A stretch of DNA of 64,000 nucleotides, from contig NZ_CP042163.1 in assembly GCF_007725405.1 (NCBI RefSeq), positions 3,100,001-3,164,000 on the forward strand, in the 5' to 3' direction. This DNA comes from Shouchella miscanthi (GTDB lineage: Bacteria; Bacillota; Bacilli; Bacillales; Bacillaceae_D). Each line of letters begins with the position of its first letter. Within the stretch, counting starts at the first letter, position 1. This document shows, in pieces, positions 25,959-38,772 of the stretch. The notes beneath the pieces are model-generated. The model was not told where the DNA came from, ran no database searches, and saw only the letters and a program-made list of their open reading frames with translations. Position numbers and translations under genes: made by a program.

Positions 25959-26705
25959 TTAGTTTGACCATTCTAGTTCATTTAAAAACGACAGAATATC
26001 TTGGTGAAGTGTTTCTTTTTCATCTCCTAATGTGATGACATGAGTAGACTTTTCATACCATTTTATTTCTTTGTCGTCTGTTTCAATTTCTTTGTAAATC
26101 ATGTTTGCACTTTCAATATCAATCATCTCATCATGCCTTGCTTGTACAATAAGAGCTGGAGCATAAATAAGATCTAACTCTTTTCGAACGTCGTCCATTA
26201 AACCACGTAATTGATACAACGTATTCATTGACGTCTCCTTTAAAGCACGGACGTCCTTATCGATTTCTTCTTCCGTCTTTTTCTCTAATTGTTTATATTC
26301 TTTGGCGTATTTTAGAAACCCTTCTTTAATCGCTTCTTCTGTTCTCGGTCGAACAGGTGCACACATTGAAACGATCCCTTTTACAGGTTTAGAAAAACCA
26401 AGTTTTAATGTGAATACGCCGCCTAAGGATAACCCACAAACTGCAATCTCGTCATAGCCTTCACTTTGAAGATGCTCATATGCAGCTTCAACATCCTCCC
26501 ACCAATCTTCCGGGCTATATTGAACAAGCTCTTCTGGAGGAACGCCGTGGCCACGGTAGAGTGGCGCATGGCACGTATAGCCTTCATTTTGCAAAAAACG
26601 GCCAAGCATCCGCACATCTGCTGTTGTACCTGTAAAGCCATGCAGCAGCAGGACAGCTCGCTTTCCCCCTTTAAATGTAAATGGTTTCGGTGCAACGATC
26701 TTCAT
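25959..26705 (-). CDS. Carboxylesterase, Est30/YvaK type
   Basis: A 248-residue cytosolic alpha/beta hydrolase. The nucleophile Ser is in [11 protein letters not shown], the oxyanion region is [14 protein letters not shown], and the late Asp and His are in ARHDEMIDI and KSTHVITLG. The order secG-est-rnr-smpB-ssrA matches the Est30/YvaK locus of bacilli. It overlaps the next upstream hydrolase gene by four bases. Natural substrate not known; family prefers short-chain esters. Confidence 0.9.
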   Translation of the reverse strand: MKIVAPKPFTFKGGKRAVLLLHGFTGTTADVRMLGRFLQNEGYTCHAPLYRGHGVPPEELVQYSPEDWWEDVEAAYEHLQSEGYDEIAVCGLSLGGVFTLKLGFSKPVKGIVSMCAPVRPRTEEAIKEGFLKYAKEYKQLEKKTEEEIDKDVRALKETSMNTLYQLRGLMDDVRKELDLIYAPALIVQARHDEMIDIESANMIYKEIETDDKEIKWYEKSTHVITLGDEKETLHQDILSFLNELEWSN

Positions 26706-27436
26706 GTTGTTTTCTTCCTCTCTTGGCTAGTTTCCAATAGAAAGTCTTTAATTTGATTAATGACTTCTTCTGCTTCATAACCATGAAAGATCATATGTCT
26801 TGACCGCTTCATGGCAATTAATTCTTTTTCATCCGATTCTATAATATCATAAAGGTGGTAAGCCGATTTCATGGGAACAAGCCCATCCATTTCTCCTTGG
26901 ATAATTAACGTGGGCACACGAATTTTACTTGCGTAAGGCTTTGTTTTTTGCACAAGTTGTAAAAACTGGGCTAAAGCTGCAAAAGGAGTTTCTCTAAACT
27001 TTTTCTCGTAAAGATCAATAAGCTGATCGTCCTCTTGAGTCCCAGTCAGGTGATAGCGAACCGCCGCAATCATATCTTTTAGAAACTGTTTCGGGTTAAA
27101 GTAGTAGGCTGCGGCATTTAACAGCACTAATTTTTTAACTGAATACCGTGCCGCAATGTAAGTCGCAAGCATTCCGCCCATTGAAAAACCAATGACATAG
27201 ACATCGGTACAGCGCTTTTGTAATTCCTCAAAAGCTACTTCCACTGTATAAACCCACTCTTCATAGGTTGCACCCTTCAGAGCACTTAATTCTTTGCCGT
27301 GACCAGGAAGTACAGGACTATAAACAAGCCAGCCGTCCAGCTTTTGTAATTCTTGACAAATTGGCTCTACTTCCCAAGGATCGCCAGTGAAACCATGAAT
27401 ACATAGACAGCCAATCAAATCCATCGCCTCTTTCAT
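26702..27436 (-). CDS. Second alpha/beta hydrolase, paralogous to Est30
   Basis: A 244-residue hydrolase that resembles its downstream neighbour: [14 protein letters not shown] (oxyanion), [14 protein letters not shown] (nucleophile Ser), [15 protein letters not shown] (Asp) and [11 protein letters not shown] (His). The overlap with both neighbours (four bases downstream, one base upstream) indicates a tightly coupled operon. Sequence divergence suggests a different substrate. It is not part of the usual secG-rnr cluster. Confidence 0.85.
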   Translation of the reverse strand: MKEAMDLIGCLCIHGFTGDPWEVEPICQELQKLDGWLVYSPVLPGHGKELSALKGATYEEWVYTVEVAFEELQKRCTDVYVIGFSMGGMLATYIAARYSVKKLVLLNAAAYYFNPKQFLKDMIAAVRYHLTGTQEDDQLIDLYEKKFRETPFAALAQFLQLVQKTKPYASKIRVPTLIIQGEMDGLVPMKSAYHLYDIIESDEKELIAMKRSRHMIFHGYEAEEVINQIKDFLLETSQERKKTT

Positions 27437-28392
27437 TAGGATGACATTATCGTAGCTAAGCGTTCAAAGGATTTTATTTTTTCTTGATTATCATAGATAT
27501 TCGTTAACACAAGAAATTGATCCGTTTGTGTTCGTTCAGCTAATTGTTCTAATTTAGAATGAACGGTTTCTTTCGATCCAATGATCATACGCGAACGGTT
27601 TTGCTGAATCACTTCCGTTTCACGAACGGTTAAATCCCTTTTTAAGTGAATAGGAACACGACTGTCGATCCCCTTCTCCGTTTGCAGCAACCACAGATCT
27701 TGTTGCTCTGCAAGGAGATGCGCATGCTCATTATCCTCGCCACAAATAACAAAGACCGCTGTTAAAGCATTCTGGCTGTCTTTCGTTACACGTTGATATG
27801 CTTGATGGGCTTCTTTTACACGATTAGGCTGAATGAAATAGCCATGAACAAACCCTAGATGCTTCTCTCCAGCAATACGTGCGCTTCTTTCTCCTAATCC
27901 CAATATATAAAGAGAAGGACTTGTAAGAGGTAACGGCGATGCTGTCATACCTCGAAAGCTCCGTTTCGTTGTCCACTCTATCACTTCATCTACTTTTTCC
28001 CAAAAGCGATGCACTTCACTCTCTTTTCCATTCGCAAGTGCCTCTCGAATCCGCTCATTTCCACCTGGAGAGCGCCCTATTCCTCCATCAATTCGATTAG
28101 GAAACATCACTTCGAGTTGATTAAAAAGGCTTGCCACTTTATAGGAGCTATATTGAGGGAGTAACACACCACCCGATCCTATTCGAATGTGAGACGTTCG
28201 CGCAGCAGCTGCTGCCATCCAGATTTCTGGTGAGCTTGAGAGCATCCCCTTCGTACCATGATGCTCTGCAAACCAATAACGTTCATAGCCTAATGCCTCT
28301 GCTTTCTCTACAAGGTTTATCGTTTGACTTGCCGTTTTTTCTGCTGTATGACCAATGGAGACAGGGACTTGATCTAAAATACTAAGCCGCAC
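27436..28392 (-). CDS. LLM-class (luciferase-like) flavin-dependent oxidoreductase
   Basis: A 318-residue TIM-barrel flavoenzyme of the bacterial luciferase-like family. The start RLSILDQVPVSIGHTAEKT and ERYWFAEHHGTKGMLSSSPEI with GSGGVLLPQYSSYKVA are typical of the MsnO8-type subgroup. FMN-dependent monooxygenase or reductase is likely; substrate unknown. GTG start with AGAGGTGA upstream. Together with two hydrolases it is an inserted three-gene block between secG and rnr. Confidence 0.88.
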   Translation of the reverse strand: MRLSILDQVPVSIGHTAEKTASQTINLVEKAEALGYERYWFAEHHGTKGMLSSSPEIWMAAAAARTSHIRIGSGGVLLPQYSSYKVASLFNQLEVMFPNRIDGGIGRSPGGNERIREALANGKESEVHRFWEKVDEVIEWTTKRSFRGMTASPLPLTSPSLYILGLGERSARIAGEKHLGFVHGYFIQPNRVKEAHQAYQRVTKDSQNALTAVFVICGEDNEHAHLLAEQQDLWLLQTEKGIDSRVPIHLKRDLTVRETEVIQQNRSRMIIGSKETVHSKLEQLAERTQTDQFLVLTNIYDNQEKIKSFERLATIMSS

Positions 28393-28446
28393 GGAACGAT
28401 CACCTCTTCATGCCCAGTTTTCCTCTTTTTGTCCTTTTTCAAACAC

Positions 28447-28480
28447 AAAAAACGCCTGGAGTGAATCATGTCCAGACGTT
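28447..28480 (-). terminator. Rho-independent terminator of secG
   Basis: Minus strand: AACGTCTGGA/TCCAGGCGTT stem (one G-U) followed by TTTTTGTG. Nine bases past the secG stop. Confidence 0.8.
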
Positions 28481-28489
28481 TCGTTCTAC

Positions 28490-28720
28490 TTATAGGAAAT
28501 ACGCATTTGCTGCTGTTAATATGAAAAACAATACAGCCAACACAATAGTCGCTCGATGCAAAACCGCCTCAAGACCTCGCGCTTTCTGTTTTCCAAGTAA
28601 CTGCTCTGCTCCACCAGATATTGCGCCGGCTAAACCAGAACTACGACCTGGTTGTAATAAAACGACCGTTACAAGTAAAACAGATACAATAATTAACGCA
28701 ATCATTAAAAACAGTTGCAT
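28490..28720 (-). CDS. secG: SecG, preprotein translocase subunit
   Basis: A 76-residue, two-helix membrane subunit of SecYEG. Helix one is FLMIALIIVSVLLVTVVLLQ, then PGRSSGLAGAISGGAEQLLGKQKARGLEAVLHRAT (the conserved SecG loop), then VLAVLFFILTAANAYFL. GGAGGTG seven bases upstream of the ATG. Own terminator. Position before est and rnr is conserved in bacilli. Confidence 0.95.
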   Translation of the reverse strand: MQLFLMIALIIVSVLLVTVVLLQPGRSSGLAGAISGGAEQLLGKQKARGLEAVLHRATIVLAVLFFILTAANAYFL

Positions 28721-28786
28721 CCCTACACCTCCGTAAACACATTCAGTGCTTCTATCTTAACATAGTGGATAGGTGTAGACAAGGGG

Positions 28787-29233
28787 TCATTTTTTCAATA
28801 GCTTATGCTTCATAGACCACTGTTGTACGGTTTGGTATTCCTCTTTAAGTCGACATTGTACACTTGATACAATCGTTGCATAAGGCGCTAAATCGACTTT
28901 CACCTGTTTAAGCGCCCCTTCAAATATCACCTGTCCTGCTTCGGTTCTAACGTACGTTACCGTCAACTGAAGGTCATACGCAGTTGGCGGTAAAACAAGA
29001 AAGAGTGCTGCTTTCTTTGATTGTTTTGTAAACGATGCCGATTTAGAATGCTCCCAAAGCGCAATGCGAAGAGTTGTCTCATCTAAAGCTACTACTTCAC
29101 CAACACTTATCATTGCTTTATAAGGAAAGCCTTCATTATCTAACGTCACAAAGTACATCGCCATTTCTTTTTTTTGATCGAGATCCGATCCATCCAAGAA
29201 CGCCTGCACTTGTTCAGGCAAAGAACTACTCAC
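28787..29233 (-). CDS. Split-barrel (PNPOx-like) protein
   Basis: A 148-residue soluble protein, GTG start. The pattern KEMAMYFVTLDNEGFPYKAMISVGEVVALDETTLRIALWEHSKSASFTKQ resembles pyridoxamine-5'-phosphate-oxidase-like flavin-binding split barrels, including the 'W..S.T..' strand. It overlaps the UbiX-like gene by eight bases, so the pair is translationally coupled; a flavin link between prenyl-FMN formation and this protein is possible but unproven. Confidence 0.6.
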   Translation of the reverse strand: MSSSLPEQVQAFLDGSDLDQKKEMAMYFVTLDNEGFPYKAMISVGEVVALDETTLRIALWEHSKSASFTKQSKKAALFLVLPPTAYDLQLTVTYVRTEAGQVIFEGALKQVKVDLAPYATIVSSVQCRLKEEYQTVQQWSMKHKLLKK

Positions 29234-29792
29234 CTTTCAAGCCCTCCCAGCGCTTGTTCCATTGATGATCAATTCCAAATTGATCGAGAGCACGGTAAAC
29301 AAGATGGTCAATTAGGTCATCTATGGATTGGGGTTGGTTATAAAAAGCAGGCATCGGTGGAAAAATGGTTACCCCCATCCTTGAAAGTTCCGTCATATTT
29401 TCTAAGTGAATCGTATTGAATGGCGTTTCTCTCGTCATTAGTAGTAACGGTTTACGTTCTTTTAACATCACATCTGCCGCTCTGGCCACAAGATTGTCTG
29501 CTAATCCTACTCGTATAGCTGCCAAGGTTTTCATGGAACAGGGTACAATCATCATTCCATCCATTCGCTTAGAGCCACTTGATATGGCTGCTGCTTGATC
29601 TTCACTACTATAGGAATAATCAGCTAACGCTTTCACATCCTGCACACTATAGGACGTCTCCTGAGAAATTGTCACTGCTGCCCATTTGGATAGCACAAGA
29701 TGCGTTTCGATTTTTAATTCTTTTAATGTCTCGAGTAATCTAATTGCGATTGGTGCTCCTGTCGCCCCTGTTACGCCAATAATTAATTTCAT
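29226..29792 (-). CDS. UbiX/Pad1-family flavin prenyltransferase
   Basis: A 188-residue flavoprotein that in the family makes prenylated FMN for UbiD-type decarboxylases. Motifs: IIGVTGATGAPIAIRLLE (FMN-binding start), MDGMMIVPCSMKTLAAIRVGLADNLVARAADVMLKERKPLLLMTRETPF and NMTELSRMGVTIFPPMPAFY, all hallmark. No UbiD partner occurs in this window. A TATAAT lies upstream (29828-29833, minus strand). In B. subtilis the bsdBCD operon pairs a UbiX-like BsdB with a UbiD-like BsdC; here the neighbour is a split-barrel protein. Confidence 0.88.
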   Translation of the reverse strand: MKLIIGVTGATGAPIAIRLLETLKELKIETHLVLSKWAAVTISQETSYSVQDVKALADYSYSSEDQAAAISSGSKRMDGMMIVPCSMKTLAAIRVGLADNLVARAADVMLKERKPLLLMTRETPFNTIHLENMTELSRMGVTIFPPMPAFYNQPQSIDDLIDHLVYRALDQFGIDHQWNKRWEGLKGE

Positions 29793-29985
29793 TCTTATTC
29801 TCCTATATAATTCAGCTTCTTCTTTCTATTATAACGTGAGCTAGAAGGAAGAAAAAGCGAGACACATTACGAACTAAAAGTGAAATTCCAGACAATTTTA
29901 CCTAAGTAGGGATTGAGCAGTTACGATCTGTATGAAACAGTTGGTCTTGTATTATTAAAGATCGCATTGACTAACTTAGTTAATT

Positions 29986-31248
29986 TCATTTAAATTCCAT
30001 TTCCCGCCATGCAGATGGGTTACCTGTACTTGGAACAACCCGACTATACACCTCTGCATGAACAACAGAATTCCTAACGAGCAATTGATGACATCCATAG
30101 TTTATTCCTGAGCCACTGTCTCCACCAGAGACATATAACCACCAGCCTGCAACATTTTTCTTTGGATGGTCAGATAGGGTATTGCCTTCAACAGTAGTCA
30201 TATAATATGAACCTGGTTCTCTTATTTGGGAGATTGAAGTAACACGATTCATATCAAAACGTTTCGCTTTATTATCGTTTCTAGTTAAAGGTACTCTTTG
30301 TACACTTTCTCCAGCAAGTCCAAGAAACTTCTGTACACCGATATTACTCGAAAGTGCAAATAAACGTTGTCTTCTTCGACCAGCTAAATCACCAACAATA
30401 ACCGTTAATAGTGTTTTATATTTAGTAAATGGATCCGTATACAGATAAAGGCCCTCAGGCTCTCCAAATCCTCTTACATATTCCCCATCTGGTGAGTGGC
30501 CAATCGCGTGCTCGAATTCTTCCATGATTGTACCGTTACTTAAGTTAATACGATACAAATGAAAATCATGTGCGCTTTGTCCAAAAGTAACATAAAAGTG
30601 ATTATTATCAATTGCTAGACCTTGTAAAACTTGGCTGTTCATTTCAGGTGTAAAAGAAAAAGAATTTATTAGATTCCCCCATCGTTGATTCTTTGCATCA
30701 TTCACTTTGTAAACTTCAATTCTCGTAGCTAACTTACCTGAAATTCGCTCAGAAATACGTAACGCCAACAAATTATTTTTTGAATCAGAAAACGGCGTTT
30801 GATAAATATTCGGGTTAGGGAACTCTTTTATTCTCTGTACACTTGAATGATGAATGTCTATCGTCGTATTAGCAACATATGGTACTCTACAAAGCCACTG
30901 TGTCCGTATTTGATCATTACGATCAACTTCTATCATATTCGTCCATAAATAGGTCCTTCCACTTTCTTTGTCTATACCAATTGAGGTACCGTGCCCACCG
31001 TTACGAAAAATCATCTGATCTTTAAATTTCCCGCCTAAAGAAGTTCTACTTACGATAAAACTTTCCTGTTTCCCATTGAACCCATTATAAACTTGAGTAG
31101 CAAACATAACCCCAAATTCCTCATCAATTGTTAACCCTTGATTTACTGTTACATTAGCTAACTCCAGATCAAATAAATATAGCTCCTGTGCTTCCTCTAC
31201 TGTAAATTTTTTTTGAACTAAACTATTCGTCTCATCCATTACATGCAC
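29986..31248 (-). CDS. TagC / phage receptor-binding-like beta-propeller protein
   Basis: A 420-residue protein with no signal peptide or transmembrane helix. The pattern LTIDEEFGVMFATQVYNG, FIVSRTSLGGKFKDQMIFRN, GGHGTSIGIDKESGRTYLWTN and further repeated strand units (LYRINLSNGTIMEEF, GEPEGLYLYTD) resembles the P68 receptor-binding/TagC-like propeller fold, known from TagC and phage tail proteins. The C-terminus PSTGNPSAWREMEF looks like a carbohydrate-type module end. Role unknown: DNA-damage-induced TagC, a surface or phage-derived binder. It is flanked by long AT-rich gaps and is an island among conserved genes. Start could be three codons later (31239). Confidence 0.6.
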   Translation of the reverse strand: MHVMDETNSLVQKKFTVEEAQELYLFDLELANVTVNQGLTIDEEFGVMFATQVYNGFNGKQESFIVSRTSLGGKFKDQMIFRNGGHGTSIGIDKESGRTYLWTNMIEVDRNDQIRTQWLCRVPYVANTTIDIHHSSVQRIKEFPNPNIYQTPFSDSKNNLLALRISERISGKLATRIEVYKVNDAKNQRWGNLINSFSFTPEMNSQVLQGLAIDNNHFYVTFGQSAHDFHLYRINLSNGTIMEEFEHAIGHSPDGEYVRGFGEPEGLYLYTDPFTKYKTLLTVIVGDLAGRRRQRLFALSSNIGVQKFLGLAGESVQRVPLTRNDNKAKRFDMNRVTSISQIREPGSYYMTTVEGNTLSDHPKKNVAGWWLYVSGGDSGSGINYGCHQLLVRNSVVHAEVYSRVVPSTGNPSAWREMEFK

Positions 31249-31262
31249 CTCACCTTATTGTA

Positions 31263-31280
31263 TTAAGCTAAAGAGCTTAA
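31263..31280. repeat. Small palindrome upstream of the propeller gene
   Basis: TTAAGCT/AGCTTAA with a four-base centre, 15 bases upstream of the start codon. May be an operator or leader hairpin for the TagC-like gene; no LexA-like consensus is apparent. Confidence 0.4.
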
Positions 31281-31369
31281 TTTAATAATAACGGTTCTTT
31301 TAAGAAACCAACCTGCCAATACATTGCCAAGGTTCCACCATTCAAGTGTGTTCCTAATTTTACATATAC

Positions 31370-31408
31370 AAAAAAACCTCTTAACTCCATTTAGGGAGCT
31401 AAGAGGTT
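31370..31408 (-). terminator. Rho-independent terminator of the glycolytic operon
   Basis: Minus strand: AACCTCTTAGCTCC pairs with GGAGTTAAGAGGTT (31375-31408) and runs into seven Ts. Directly after eno. Confidence 0.9.
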
Positions 31409-31424
31409 CATAAGAACAAAACTC

Positions 31425-32732
<1,308 letters not shown>

Positions 32733-32742
32733 TTAAAATAGT

Positions 32743-35051
<2,309 letters not shown>

Positions 35052-36236
35052 TTACTTATCTGTTAAAGCAATGACGCCTGGAAGATCTTTACCTTCCATA
35101 AACTCTAGGCTTGCTCCTCCACCAGTAGAAATATGGCTCATTTTTTCAGCTAAACCAAATTTCTCAACTGCAGCAGCAGAGTCTCCACCACCAATAACAG
35201 AATAAGTTCCTTCTGCTTCAGCTAAAGCATGTGCAATTGCTTTTGTTCCATTTGCGAATGAATCAAGCTCAAATACTCCCATTGGTCCGTTCCAAATCAC
35301 AAGCTTTGATTCTTTTAACACGTTTGCATATGTGTTGGCTGTTTTTGATCCAATATCGAGCGCTTCCCAATCTGCTGGAATCTCAGAAATGGCAACTTCT
35401 TTCTTGTTTGCGTCATCTGAGAAATCATCGGCAACAATAACATCTTCCGGCATGTAGAAGTGAACACCTTTGTCTTTTGCTTTTTGCATAAATTGCTTCG
35501 CCAAGTCAATTTTGTCTTCTTCTAACAAGGATTTCCCAACCTCATGACCTTGTGCTTTAACAAAGGTATACGCAAGACCGCCACCAATAATAAGGTTGTC
35601 AACTTTGTCTAATAAGTGATCAATCACACCAATTTTGTCTTTAACTTTCGCTCCACCAATAACGGCTGTGAAAGGGCGTTCTGGTGTTTCAAGAGCTTTC
35701 CCTAAAACATCAAGCTCTTTCTCCATTAAAAAGCCAGCCGCCGATGGTAAGTATTGTGCAATGCCTTCAGTAGACGCATGCGCACGGTGAGCCGCACCGA
35801 ATGCATCATTTACATAAAGGTCTGCTAGACTTGCAAATGCTTTCGCTAGTTCTGCATCATTCTTTTCTTCGCCTGGATAAAAACGGACATTTTCAAGCAC
35901 TGTAATATCGCCATCGTTCATCGATGCCACCGCATGCTCTACTTCTGAGCCGTAAGCTTCTTTCACTGCTTTTACGTCTTGTCCTAATAAATCACCTAAG
36001 CGTTTTGCCACTGGCGCTAAACGTAATTCTTCAACCACTTCACCTTTAGGACGACCGAGATGACTCGCAAGAAGAACTTTTGCCCCTTGTTCTTTTAAAT
36101 ATTGAATCGTCGGAATAGCTGCTTTAATTCTTGTTTCATCTGTAATTGCTCCGTCTTTCATTGGCACGTTAAAATCTACGCGACAAAAAACGACTTTTCC
36201 CTGTAATTCATAATCATGAAGGGTTTTTTTATTCAT
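35052..36236 (-). CDS. pgk: Phosphoglycerate kinase
   Basis: Transfers the acyl phosphate of 1,3-bisphosphoglycerate to ADP. 394 residues; N-domain signature [24 protein letters not shown] and C-domain [13 protein letters not shown] with [18 protein letters not shown]. Between gapA (84 bases upstream) and tpiA in the operon; AGGAGG precedes the ATG. Confidence 0.98.
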   Translation of the reverse strand: MNKKTLHDYELQGKVVFCRVDFNVPMKDGAITDETRIKAAIPTIQYLKEQGAKVLLASHLGRPKGEVVEELRLAPVAKRLGDLLGQDVKAVKEAYGSEVEHAVASMNDGDITVLENVRFYPGEEKNDAELAKAFASLADLYVNDAFGAAHRAHASTEGIAQYLPSAAGFLMEKELDVLGKALETPERPFTAVIGGAKVKDKIGVIDHLLDKVDNLIIGGGLAYTFVKAQGHEVGKSLLEEDKIDLAKQFMQKAKDKGVHFYMPEDVIVADDFSDDANKKEVAISEIPADWEALDIGSKTANTYANVLKESKLVIWNGPMGVFELDSFANGTKAIAHALAEAEGTYSVIGGGDSAAAVEKFGLAEKMSHISTGGGASLEFMEGKDLPGVIALTDK

Positions 36237-36320
36237 GAGATAAACCTCCTAGTAAGTCTTACAGACAGCGCAAAGGAGGGAGGCAACGAGCCTTCCTCCT
36301 CTCACTTGTCTATTTTAAAC

Positions 36321-37331
<1,011 letters not shown>

Positions 37332-37352
37332 TCATTTCCTCCTAGTCATTTA

Positions 37353-37376
37353 TGAAAAAGGGAATCCCTTTTTTTC
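37353..37376 (-). other. Stem-loop in the cggR-gapA intergenic region
   Basis: Minus strand: AAAAAAAGGGA/TCCCTTTTT inverted repeat just before the gapA ribosome site (AGGAGG). It is where the B. subtilis transcript is processed; could protect the 5' end of gapA mRNA. No terminator-like U-run separates it from gapA. Confidence 0.5.
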
Positions 37377-38424
37377 AAGCTTTGTGTTGCAAAAGTTCCT
37401 TAGCAGCTGCTTCATCAGTAACAAGAACATCACTCGGTCGATGCTTCATAAATGCAAGAATCGCATTCGCCTTTGACTTGCCACCAGCAACGGATATGAC
37501 ATGTTTCCCTTCTAACTCGTTCAGCTGAAGACCGATTGTTCGCTGTTTATAGATGATTTTCCCAGCAGCATCAAAGTAGTAGCCAAATGCTTCTGCTACC
37601 GCTTCTTCCCGCTCAAGCGTTTCAATAAACAGGTCTTTTGAATGACGTCTTGTAGCCATTCGTTGTGCATCACCAATACCGTGTATAACAACCGCTGAAG
37701 ATTTAATCACTTCTAGAATATCCTTTACGGTTGGTTCTAATACAAGAGAATGGTACGCATCTTCACTTAGCTGATCTGGAACATGTAACAATCGATAGGC
37801 TGCACCAGTTCTTCTGGCAAATTCAGCGCTAATCGTGTTTGCTTGTATTTCCACTTTCTCACCAAGCCCACCTCTAGCAGGAACAAAGATCGTAGAAGCA
37901 AGGGTTTCATTTCGCTCTGCCATGTTCGCTACCGCAGCAAGAGTTGTGCCGCCCATAACAGCAAGTACATCATTTGCCTTTGCAATAGCTTGTATTTCTT
38001 TCATACAGGCTCTACCAAGCTCTTGTTTCACCCATTCTTCTTCATCACTATTTCCAGCTACAACAATGACAGTTGCAACGCCAAGATGAGCGGATAACCG
38101 ATCTCCCAACTGACTTAAACCAAGTAATTCAGAAACGACTTCCTCTAATTCAAGAAAAACCGCTTCTCCGTGAGTGGTTAGTGTCATACCAGCTGTACTA
38201 AGGTCAATCAGCCCTTGGTCTTTCAAGAAAGTGACCTCACCTCTTACAATTCGCTCTGACAGCTGCATGTTTGTCGCTAATCCACGTCTCCCGATCGGCT
38301 GCATTAACCGAATGGATTGCAAGAATCGATATCGTTTTAACATCGTCTGCATGAGATCAGGTACTAGATGTTGCTGTAATTTTAGTAACGAACGAATGAA
38401 ATCACCTCCAACACCGGGACGCAT
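37375..38424 (-). CDS. cggR: CggR, central glycolytic genes repressor
   Basis: SorC/DeoR-type repressor that binds fructose-1,6-bisphosphate to release the gapA operon. The N-terminal HTH is RRGLATNMQLSERIVRGEVTFLKDQGLI; the sugar-phosphate-binding region has VMGGTTLAAVANMA, FVPARGGLGEKVEIQANTI and HGIGDAQRMATRR. The nominal ATG at 38424 lies inside the operator. An AUU codon at 38397 aligns with the start of B. subtilis CggR and has an excellent GGAGGTGAT ribosome site seven bases ahead, so the true start is uncertain. Confidence 0.95.
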   Translation of the reverse strand: MRPGVGGDFIRSLLKLQQHLVPDLMQTMLKRYRFLQSIRLMQPIGRRGLATNMQLSERIVRGEVTFLKDQGLIDLSTAGMTLTTHGEAVFLELEEVVSELLGLSQLGDRLSAHLGVATVIVVAGNSDEEEWVKQELGRACMKEIQAIAKANDVLAVMGGTTLAAVANMAERNETLASTIFVPARGGLGEKVEIQANTISAEFARRTGAAYRLLHVPDQLSEDAYHSLVLEPTVKDILEVIKSSAVVIHGIGDAQRMATRRHSKDLFIETLEREEAVAEAFGYYFDAAGKIIYKQRTIGLQLNELEGKHVISVAGGKSKANAILAFMKHRPSDVLVTDEAAAKELLQHKA

Positions 38425-38453
38425 TCAGTCCACCTGTGACATATTATGTCCCG
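38418..38453 (-). promoter_or_regulatory. CggR operator
   Basis: Minus strand two direct repeats: CGGGAC-N6-TGTC, then after four bases GTGGAC-N6-CGTC, matching the B. subtilis CggR layout CGGGACN6TGTCN4CGGGACN6TGTC with exact spacing and three mismatches in the second half. It covers the nominal cggR ATG and lies downstream of the promoter. Confidence 0.85.
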
Positions 38454-38484
38454 ACAAGGGTAAAAAAATATCACTTACGCTTGT

Positions 38485-38513
38485 ATTTTAACAAGGAAGT
38501 GATAATTAAACAA
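38485..38513 (-). promoter_or_regulatory. Predicted sigma-A promoter of the cggR-gapA operon
   Basis: Minus strand: -35 TTGTTT (38508-38513), 17-base spacer, -10 TAAAAT (38485-38490), about 30 bases upstream of the operator. Confidence 0.55.
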
Positions 38514-38523
38514 GTTAAAGCAC

Positions 38524-38772
38524 TTATTTTTCTTTTTCTATTTGTTTAAAACTCTCTTCTAGTTCATCTGCACTTAGTTGACCAAACCCGAGCTCATGGC
38601 TTTCATAATAGACAACCGGAATCATTAGATGAAACTTTTCCAATAACGTGTCATCTGAATAAATATCGACCTTTCTAATGGAAAGCTCATATTCCTTAGC
38701 AAAAGTTTCTACTTCTCGGTACCCTTTGTCACATAGGGGACAATGTTCTTTTGTGTAAAACGTTACTATCAT
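38524..38772 (-). CDS. Glutaredoxin-family thiol protein
   Basis: An 82-residue thioredoxin-fold protein: IVTFYTKEHCPLCDKGYREVETFA carries the CxxC (C10, C13), and MIPVVYYESHELGFGQLSADEL supplies the cis-Pro. Its ATG overlaps the rpoN stop (TAATG), so it is translationally coupled to sigma-54. Likely a disulfide reductase or redox sensor; partner unknown. The cggR promoter begins just after its stop codon. Confidence 0.87.
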   Translation of the reverse strand: MIVTFYTKEHCPLCDKGYREVETFAKEYELSIRKVDIYSDDTLLEKFHLMIPVVYYESHELGFGQLSADELEESFKQIEKEK

